This document shows positions 1 through 4,654 of a stretch of DNA of 7,441 nucleotides, one piece after another; within the stretch, counting starts at the first letter, position 1, and every line of letters starts with the position of its first letter. Made by a program: the position numbers and the translations under genes. Source of the DNA: Verrucomicrobiia bacterium (GTDB lineage: Bacteria; Verrucomicrobiota; Verrucomicrobiia; Limisphaerales; UBA11358); NCBI GenBank assembly GCA_030044395.1, contig JASHVW010000389.1:1-7441 (forward strand), given 5' to 3'. The notes beneath the pieces are model-generated. The model saw nothing but the letters and a program-made list of their open reading frames with translations. It did no database searches and had not been told where the DNA came from.

Positions 1-112
1 GCGCAAGATTCATGGTTTGTGATTCGAGCGACTCGCGCACGCCGCCCAGACGCCCGTCAATGGCTGGACGGATCCCGATTTTTGGGAATTTTTTGAAAAG
101 CGGATTTTCCAT
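1..112 (-). CDS. fucI: L-fucose isomerase, N-terminal 37 codons (cut by window edge)
   Basis: Read on the minus strand from the ATG at 112-110, this frame is open to the window edge and gives 37 residues. They contain [11 protein letters not shown] (residues 10-20), then [12 protein letters not shown] (24-35). This matches the start of bacterial L-fucose isomerase, which in E. coli FucI reads [26 protein letters not shown] from memory. The family converts L-fucose to L-fuculose in the cytoplasm, and also D-arabinose to D-ribulose, using a metal ion. The catalytic residues lie far downstream and are outside the window, so activity cannot be judged. The short N-terminal lead before the motif (MENPLFKKF) is typical in length, which supports this start. 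No clear Shine-Dalgarno sequence precedes it. The gene is divergent from the GH30 hydrolase, with 326 bp between the two starts. The family call is firm because the match runs over about 26 consecutive residues with few changes. Confidence 0.88.
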   Translation of the reverse strand, partial: MENPLFKKFPKIGIRPAIDGRLGGVRESLESQTMNLA

Positions 113-242
113 AATATGTATTTTGTGGTCCGGCAAAGGCTGTGGCCATAGAACAAACGTTCAGGGAGCGAAGCCCTGCGGCATCATTCAGGTCATGCGC
201 ATCGGGATACTACAATTTTGTGTGTATGAAAAGTAAAAAGGA

Positions 243-260
243 ATACGACGTTCGACGTAT
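243..260. promoter_or_regulatory. imperfect 18-bp palindrome, candidate operator
   Basis: ATACGACGTTCGACGTAT pairs at seven of nine symmetric positions, with outer arms ATACG and CGTAT. It also contains CGACGT twice as a direct repeat. It ends five bases before a possible -35 box, which is where an activator would bind. Seen in sequence; its function is inferred. Confidence 0.35.
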
Positions 261-264
261 GGCG

Positions 265-292
265 TTGGCTACAAGAGGATTTTACATGTAAT
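265..292 (+). promoter_or_regulatory. possible sigma-70 type promoter for the GH30 gene
   Basis: TTGGCT (265-270) and TGTAAT (287-292) are separated by 16 bases and match the -35 and -10 consensus at 4/6 and 5/6 positions. Transcription would begin near 299, leaving a leader of about 140 nt before the GTG at 439. The match is modest and such pairs occur by chance. Confidence 0.3.
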
Positions 293-438
293 TTTGAAGG
301 CGGCCGGTTGAAATTCCGGTATAAATGTGTAGATTAGCCGAGCACATGAGCGCAGGCAAAAAACTTATGCTGAAATTCAATCTCTTTTTTGCCGCTTGAT
401 TCGCGCATCGCTCCCCGCCAATTTTTCAACCTCATGCC

Positions 439-2880
439 GTGAACATATCGCCGCTCAAATATTTTATTGGAATTTCGCCGGTCGTCTCGCTCGCGCTATT
501 CTGTGGGACGTGCCAAGGCCAGATTATCTACACGAATTTCACATTTGACACGGCTGCGTCCGCCAATCCTCGTGCCTGGACAGTTTGGCCGTATGGAACC
601 GATCAATATGTGACCAACGAGTGGAGTTCCAGCGATGTCAGCAACAGTCCAACTTCCGGCTCATTGGAAATCATCAGCAGCTTCACCGGGGCGAGCCAAC
701 AAAGTGTTGTCTGGAGCGCGTTTGGCGGGGGCGGCTTCAGCATCCCGCTGAACGGCGCACTCATCACCAATTTTTCCTGCTATATCCGTTTCGCCCCGGG
801 TTCCCCGACGAATGCTTCGACAAGCTCGTATGGTTCTCTTGCCTTTTATCTGGCGACGGCTACCAACGATTCTTCGACCACGCAAATTGGAACCTATTAT
901 CATCCGCAGGCGGGCAATACGAATTGGATGCTTTATTCAATCCCGGTCAATGTGAGCGCGAACATTTATGCCATCCAGGTTCAACTGGAAACCTATGGCA
1001 ACGCGTTGACGGGGACCTCAAAAATGTTCATGGATGATGTGGAGTTGACTGGAGAGGGAGTGCCGGAACCGATTAATGGCGCTTCCCTTGTTGATTGGAA
1101 TAATGTGCATCAACGGATTGACGGATTCGGCGCATCGTCTGCCTGGGAATCGAGTCTTTCAACGGCGGAAGGCGAACTGCTCTTTTCCACGAATAACAAC
1201 ATCAGCTATGATTCCGGCACTTATAATGGCGTGGGCCTTTCCTTGCTGCGCAACCATATCGTCTATGCCAGCTCGACTTCCGCGAGCGCCGTTCCCACCA
1301 CCTCGGAAACCTCCATTATGCAAATGGCCCAGTCGTATGGCGCGCGGGTTTGGAGCACACCCTGGACGCCGGCCGTGGGCTTCAAGAGCACGAACGATAT
1401 TTATGACTCCCTTCCGATCACCAACGCGGTGAACGGCGGCAGCTTCCTCGGCAGCGGAGATAACGTGACGAACATCAATTATGCCAGCCAACAGGCCAAT
1501 TATGTGCTAAGCATGAAAGAGGAGGGCATTAACTTGTACGCAATTTCGGTTCAAAACGAACCGGACGCGAATGTAAACACGTACGAGGCCTGTCAATGGA
1601 CCGGTTCGCAAATCCACGATTTTGCCACCAATCTTTATGCCGCGCTGGTTGCAAAAGGTGTCGGTTCCACAAAAATCATCATTCCGGAAAGCGAAGATTG
1701 GTCTGGTGACACGGCTCTTTATACACCGACATTGGACGACCCAAATGCAGCGGCAGATGTAAGTATCATCGCCGACCACGATTACGTGGCTGACAATAGT
1801 GTCGGCGATCAAACGACACCGGCGGCGCTGTCTGTATCGGGGAAAGCCTTGTGGGAAACCGAAGTGGCGCTGCTCTCGGGCAGCGACAGCAGCATTGACA
1901 ATGGCGTCTATTATGCCCAAAGGATTTATGAATACATGACCCAGGCGCAGGCCAATGCCTATCATTATTGGTGGCTCGTCGCTGATGGCTCCGGCAATGA
2001 AGGACTGTTGGATACCAGCGCCAATCCCACCAAACGCCTTTTTGCGTTCGGCCAATACAGCCGGTTTGTGCGCCCGAACTTCTACCGCATGGATGCCACC
2101 TCGTCCCAACCTTCGGCCTTGATTAGCGCCTATAAGGATTCGGCATCGCCGGCTTTTGCAATCGTCGTCGTCAATACCAACGCATTGACCGACGTAATTG
2201 AGACGTTCAATCTGACAAATTTTACGGCTGCCTCAGTGACGCCGTGGATCACCTCCGCCTCACTCTCGCTGGCTCCGCAAACGGCGGTCACTGTCACCAA
2301 TGGCTCGTTGACTTACGATGTGCCCGCCATGAGCATCGTGACGTTTGTGGGACAAGGCATCACCGGTGCGCCGCCTGTTTTCGCGGCGGTGCGGAATCAA
2401 ACGGTTAATGTGGATGTGACCGTGCAGGTGACGAATTCCGCCACGGCTTCAGATGTGCCACCCTATTCATTGACATATAGTCCCGCCAGTGCGTTGCCGG
2501 CGAATGCAACGCTCAATTCCACGGATGGGGTCTTCACCTGGCGTCCATCAGTCAGCCAGGCGAATACCACCAATGTCATCGAGGTCGAGGCCACAGACGA
2601 CGATCCGGCAGATTTAAGCGCCACCGACAGCTTTAGTGTGATCGTGAATCCCCTGACGAATCCGGTGCTGAGCGCAGCGTGGAATGCTTCGTTTGGACGG
2701 GGCCAATTCACCCTGACGGTCGCCGGGCCGCAAGGGCCGGACTATAGCCTCTTGACGTCGACCAACCTGCTGAGTTGGCAGACCCTGTATATCACTGATT
2801 CTCCGGCAACACCGTTCACCATTACCGATACGAATGCCACAAACGCCGACCGGTTCTACCAGATACAGATAGGACCGTAG
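439..2880 (+). CDS. secreted multidomain GH30-family glycoside hydrolase
   Basis: An 813-residue secreted enzyme, probably an endo-acting xylanase or related retaining hydrolase. Residues 1-27 form a signal peptide with a likely cut after CQG. There is no good lipobox. Residues about 28-215 look like a beta-sandwich carbohydrate-binding module ending in MFMDDVELTG. The catalytic barrel starts at QRIDGFGASSAWE (225-237), a GH30 hallmark. VQNEPD (371-376) gives the acid/base Glu374, and WETEV (472-476) gives the likely nucleophile Glu475, spaced as in clan GH-A. YHYWWLV follows. A side beta-domain runs to about 640, an Ig/cadherin-like domain covers about 645-740, and a C-terminal module at about 744-813 carries LLTSTNLLSW and ends in RFYQIQIGP. 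The start is GTG at 439; TGA at 397-399 closes the frame upstream and no in-frame ATG lies between. There is no Shine-Dalgarno sequence. GH30 also includes glucosidases, galactanases and beta-fucosidases, so substrate is open. The family call is strong; the end domains are inferred from pattern. Confidence 0.88.
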   Translation: MNISPLKYFIGISPVVSLALFCGTCQGQIIYTNFTFDTAASANPRAWTVWPYGTDQYVTNEWSSSDVSNSPTSGSLEIISSFTGASQQSVVWSAFGGGGFSIPLNGALITNFSCYIRFAPGSPTNASTSSYGSLAFYLATATNDSSTTQIGTYYHPQAGNTNWMLYSIPVNVSANIYAIQVQLETYGNALTGTSKMFMDDVELTGEGVPEPINGASLVDWNNVHQRIDGFGASSAWESSLSTAEGELLFSTNNNISYDSGTYNGVGLSLLRNHIVYASSTSASAVPTTSETSIMQMAQSYGARVWSTPWTPAVGFKSTNDIYDSLPITNAVNGGSFLGSGDNVTNINYASQQANYVLSMKEEGINLYAISVQNEPDANVNTYEACQWTGSQIHDFATNLYAALVAKGVGSTKIIIPESEDWSGDTALYTPTLDDPNAAADVSIIADHDYVADNSVGDQTTPAALSVSGKALWETEVALLSGSDSSIDNGVYYAQRIYEYMTQAQANAYHYWWLVADGSGNEGLLDTSANPTKRLFAFGQYSRFVRPNFYRMDATSSQPSALISAYKDSASPAFAIVVVNTNALTDVIETFNLTNFTAASVTPWITSASLSLAPQTAVTVTNGSLTYDVPAMSIVTFVGQGITGAPPVFAAVRNQTVNVDVTVQVTNSATASDVPPYSLTYSPASALPANATLNSTDGVFTWRPSVSQANTTNVIEVEATDDDPADLSATDSFSVIVNPLTNPVLSAAWNASFGRGQFTLTVAGPQGPDYSLLTSTNLLSWQTLYITDSPATPFTITDTNATNADRFYQIQIGP

Positions 2881-2967
2881 GGGCAGAGGAAATAATTACC
2901 TTCACCCGGCCTTTTCCGCTTCTCAACCTCGGGCCTCTTGATAGTAGAATAGTCCATGCCTATAGGG

Positions 2968-2990
2968 TAGGTGTTCCCACCTATTGATGG
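2968..2990. repeat. 23-bp repeat, copy 1, with 6-bp inverted repeat
   Basis: TAGGTG and CACCTA (2968-2973 and 2978-2983) form a perfect inverted repeat around TTCC, followed by TTGATGG. The whole 23 bp recurs at 3009-3031 with one mismatch (C2976 to T3017). The start-to-start distance of 41 bp is about four helical turns, so bound proteins would sit on the same face of the DNA. Candidate operator half of a pair. Confidence 0.7.
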
Positions 2991-3008
2991 ACAAAACTAC
3001 TGTAAACA

Positions 3009-3031
3009 TAGGTGTTTCCACCTATTGATGG
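3009..3031. repeat. 23-bp repeat, copy 2, with 7-bp inverted repeat
   Basis: This is the second copy of the unit at 2968. Here the arms extend to seven bases (ATAGGTG 3008-3014 and CACCTAT 3019-3025) around TTTC. A second overlapping inverted repeat, TCCACC/GGTGGA (3017-3022 and 3030-3035), is present only in this copy. The TTGATG inside the unit (3025-3030) could act as a -35 box. Confidence 0.7.
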
Positions 3032-3052
3032 TGGAATGTTCTCTGGTAAAGT
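3025..3052 (+). promoter_or_regulatory. possible promoter for the araC-pseudopilin unit
   Basis: TTGATG (3025-3030) and TAAAGT (3047-3052) are spaced by 16 bases, and each matches the sigma-70 consensus at 4/6 positions. The -35 box would lie inside repeat copy 2, so a protein bound there would directly affect transcription. The match is weak and the assignment is inference. Confidence 0.25.
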
Positions 3053-3077
3053 AAAAATACAAAAGCCCGCGGCGCAA

Positions 3078-3097
3078 AACGTTGTAAACACAACGTT
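3078..3097. promoter_or_regulatory. perfect 20-bp interrupted palindrome, candidate operator
   Basis: AACGTTGT (3078-3085) and ACAACGTT (3090-3097) are perfect reverse complements around AAAC. Such eight-base arms with a short centre fit the operator of a dimeric helix-turn-helix repressor, for example of the LacI class. In RNA the same bases would form a weak AU-rich hairpin. It lies 170-190 bases before the regulator's start. Confidence 0.5.
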
Positions 3098-3265
3098 AGA
3101 GTTATCGTGGTAATGTTGTCGGCCGGTTGGCAAATAGATTTTGGTAACCTCAAGTAAACTGTGGTTTTGCCCGCACATGTAGTAAGTGATGCTGTTCCTT
3201 CTTCGGGGGATGTTATCCCGCGGAATGGAATGGGGTGGGGGACGCGTCAGCCCGGGCGTTTTTGC

Positions 3266-3712
3266 ATGAAGAATGACTCTTTAGTACCACTGAAGTTAAC
3301 GGGGACCAATTTCCCGGGCGAGTGGCCTGATGGATTCCATTCTGAAATCGCCGACCGGATCCGGCGCAGCATTGTGTATATGACGAAGCACCTGGACAAG
3401 CCCGTGCATATTTCGGCGCTGGCGGAACAGGCGGAAATTTCGCCCTCGCATTATTTTGCCCTGTTTAAACGGCAGATTGGCCGGACGCCGATTGATTTTT
3501 TCATCCGTCTACGCATGGACCACGCTCGTGAATTGCTGGATTCAACGTCATTCAGCGTCAAGGAAGTTGCCACGATGGTGGGTTATCGCGATCAATTTTA
3601 TTTTTCGCGCGTGTTCAAGTCGGTGCATCGGATGGCGCCCACGAAATATCGCCGACGAAATGGGAAGCCGAGGGCGATGGGGCATGCGAATGGCCGTTCA
3701 ACAGCAATATGA
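3266..3712 (+). CDS. AraC-family transcriptional regulator, DNA-binding domain only
   Basis: A 148-residue protein whose middle and end form the two-helix-turn-helix AraC/XylS DNA-binding domain. The first HTH is [20 protein letters not shown] (about 49-68). The second spans about 97-119, with [20 protein letters not shown], followed by [11 protein letters not shown]; this is the family signature. Typical AraC regulators are 250-300 residues with a sugar-sensing N-terminal domain. Here only about 30 residues precede the DNA-binding part, so the protein resembles stand-alone members such as MarA or SoxS in layout. The ATG at 3266 is chosen as the start; ATG 3230 and GTG 3161 are in frame (160 and 183 residues) but add no recognisable domain. 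None has a clear Shine-Dalgarno sequence. The stop overlaps the next start (ATGA, 3709-3712), implying translational coupling. The domain call is firm, the exact start is not. Confidence 0.85.
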   Translation: MKNDSLVPLKLTGTNFPGEWPDGFHSEIADRIRRSIVYMTKHLDKPVHISALAEQAEISPSHYFALFKRQIGRTPIDFFIRLRMDHARELLDSTSFSVKEVATMVGYRDQFYFSRVFKSVHRMAPTKYRRRNGKPRAMGHANGRSTAI

Positions 3713-4572
3713 TTGCAAAACGCTGCAAAGATGACATTTCCCGCGGCTTTACGTTGATTGAGCTGTTGGTGGTTATAGCGATCATTGCCATTCTGGCGGC
3801 GTTGCTGTTGCCTGCGTTGAATCAAGCGGAAATCAGGGCGCAGGGAATTTCCTGTTTGAGCAACATGAGGCAGTTGCAAGTGGCATGCATCATTTACGGC
3901 GGTAATAACAACGATTACATGCCCGTCAACGCTCCGCTGGCGCCCGCAGACGGCGGCGATACATCCACGAAAAAACCTTGTTGGGAGGATGGGACGTTTG
4001 CCTCCGCTGACAATGGAGATGTTGGCGAGAACCCGGCCGGATGCGCAACGAATCCCTTTTATCTGGGGGTGAATGGGCAGACGGGTTACGGGGTGACCCT
4101 TATCGGTTCCATCGGACCCTATGTAAAATCACAGGGCGCGTATCATTGCCCGGCGGACCATTACCTTGACCCGCACTGGAAACAGTTGCGTGTTCGGTCA
4201 TGTTCCATGAATTTGCAGTGCGGAACCGCCGGAGGAGCGGATGCGAGCTACGGAGCTAATGATAATGAGTACAAGGTGTTCTTGAAGTTCTCTGATTTTA
4301 GAGCCAGCTTAAGCGCTTCGGACTGCTTTGTGCTTTTGGACGAAAATCCGTTAAGCCTGAATGACGGGTGGTTCGAATATATTCTGGACGGAGACGGCGT
4401 CAACGACAGGCCGGCGGTCAATCATGGAAATTCCTCGTCGTTCTCATTTGCGGATGGACATGCTGAACTTCATCAATGGAAGGATGTTTTTTTGAATATA
4501 AAGAACACTTATAAGACAGGGGACAAGGACCCCCAATGGCTGGCTTCTCATGGCACTTACCCTTTAAACTGA
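3709..4572 (+). CDS. prepilin-like H-X9-DG protein (pseudopilin family)
   Basis: A 287-residue protein with a classic type IV prepilin/type II secretion pseudopilin start. A short basic leader ends in SRG (11-13), then [20 protein letters not shown] forms the methylation motif and membrane helix. Glu18 is the conserved +5 residue after predicted cleavage at Gly13 by prepilin peptidase. The rest is extracytoplasmic. It contains YHCPAD (145-150) and near the end His239, then nine residues, then Asp249-Gly250 (in FADGH, 247-251): the H-X9-DG pattern of a prepilin-associated family expanded in Planctomycetes and Verrucomicrobia. Several cysteines (for example C147 and the SCLSNM motif) could form disulfides. 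The role of these proteins is not known in detail; assembly into a pseudopilus or surface display is inferred. The ATG overlaps the regulator's stop, and no other start would include the leader. Confidence 0.9.
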   Translation: MIAKRCKDDISRGFTLIELLVVIAIIAILAALLLPALNQAEIRAQGISCLSNMRQLQVACIIYGGNNNDYMPVNAPLAPADGGDTSTKKPCWEDGTFASADNGDVGENPAGCATNPFYLGVNGQTGYGVTLIGSIGPYVKSQGAYHCPADHYLDPHWKQLRVRSCSMNLQCGTAGGADASYGANDNEYKVFLKFSDFRASLSASDCFVLLDENPLSLNDGWFEYILDGDGVNDRPAVNHGNSSSFSFADGHAELHQWKDVFLNIKNTYKTGDKDPQWLASHGTYPLN

Positions 4573-4654
4573 TTATGAAAGCTGCACCTTCTGAATTACC
4601 ACCCCGACTGAATTCAAGATAAAACAAAACAACCACCAAAACCATGGAAAGAAA
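4573..4654 (+). promoter_or_regulatory. short A-rich leader before the 813-residue secreted protein gene
   Basis: These 82 bp contain no hairpin or T-run, so the pseudopilin transcript probably continues into the next gene. From about 4613 the sequence is A-rich and lacks G, as expected for an unstructured ribosome-landing leader. GGAAAG (4646-4651) is only a weak Shine-Dalgarno match and sits close to the ATG at 4655. Confidence 0.4.

Larger units (their letters stand above)
113..438. other. divergent intergenic region between fucI and the GH30 gene
   Basis: This 326-bp stretch separates two divergent starts and must hold both promoters. It contains a 12-bp interrupted inverted repeat GAACAAACGTTC (151-162), a small GC hairpin with CAGGG/CCCTG arms (162-166 and 174-178), an imperfect 18-bp palindrome (243-260), a possible plus-strand promoter (265-292), and a short reading frame at 346-399 in the same frame as the hydrolase. 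I see no tRNA, no riboswitch I recognise and no convincing gene. Confidence 0.6.
2881..3265. other. intergenic region with repeats and palindromes upstream of araC-type gene
   Basis: This 385-bp gap holds two 23-bp near-identical repeats (2968-2990, 3009-3031), a 20-bp palindrome (3078-3097), TGTAAACA twice (3001-3008 and 3083-3090, 82 bp apart), and a 21-bp sequence with a partial copy at 7260-7280. I found no intrinsic terminator with a T-run after the hydrolase stop. A GTG at 3161 could extend the regulator upstream by 35 codons, but that extension carries no recognisable domain. Confidence 0.6.

Noticed and set aside
12..236. 74-codon plus-strand open frame
   Set aside because: Its first 100 bases are antisense to the fucI start, and the translation shows no family resemblance and no coding character.
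226..291. 21-codon basic reading frame (MKSKKEYDVRRMALATRGFYM)
   Set aside because: It has no ribosome-binding site, would overlap the possible promoter and palindrome, and short frames like this are expected by chance.
439..520. Lipoprotein signal on the GH30 enzyme
   Set aside because: The cysteines at LALFCG and GTCQG lack the small residue and pattern of a lipobox; a standard signal peptide fits better.
1507..2109. 200-codon minus-strand open frame inside the GH30 gene
   Set aside because: It lies wholly within a gene with clear catalytic motifs; its translation is a shadow of the opposite strand with no recognisable domain.
2968..3031. Start of a CRISPR array
   Set aside because: There are only two repeat units, with an 18-bp spacer, no further copies and no cas genes.
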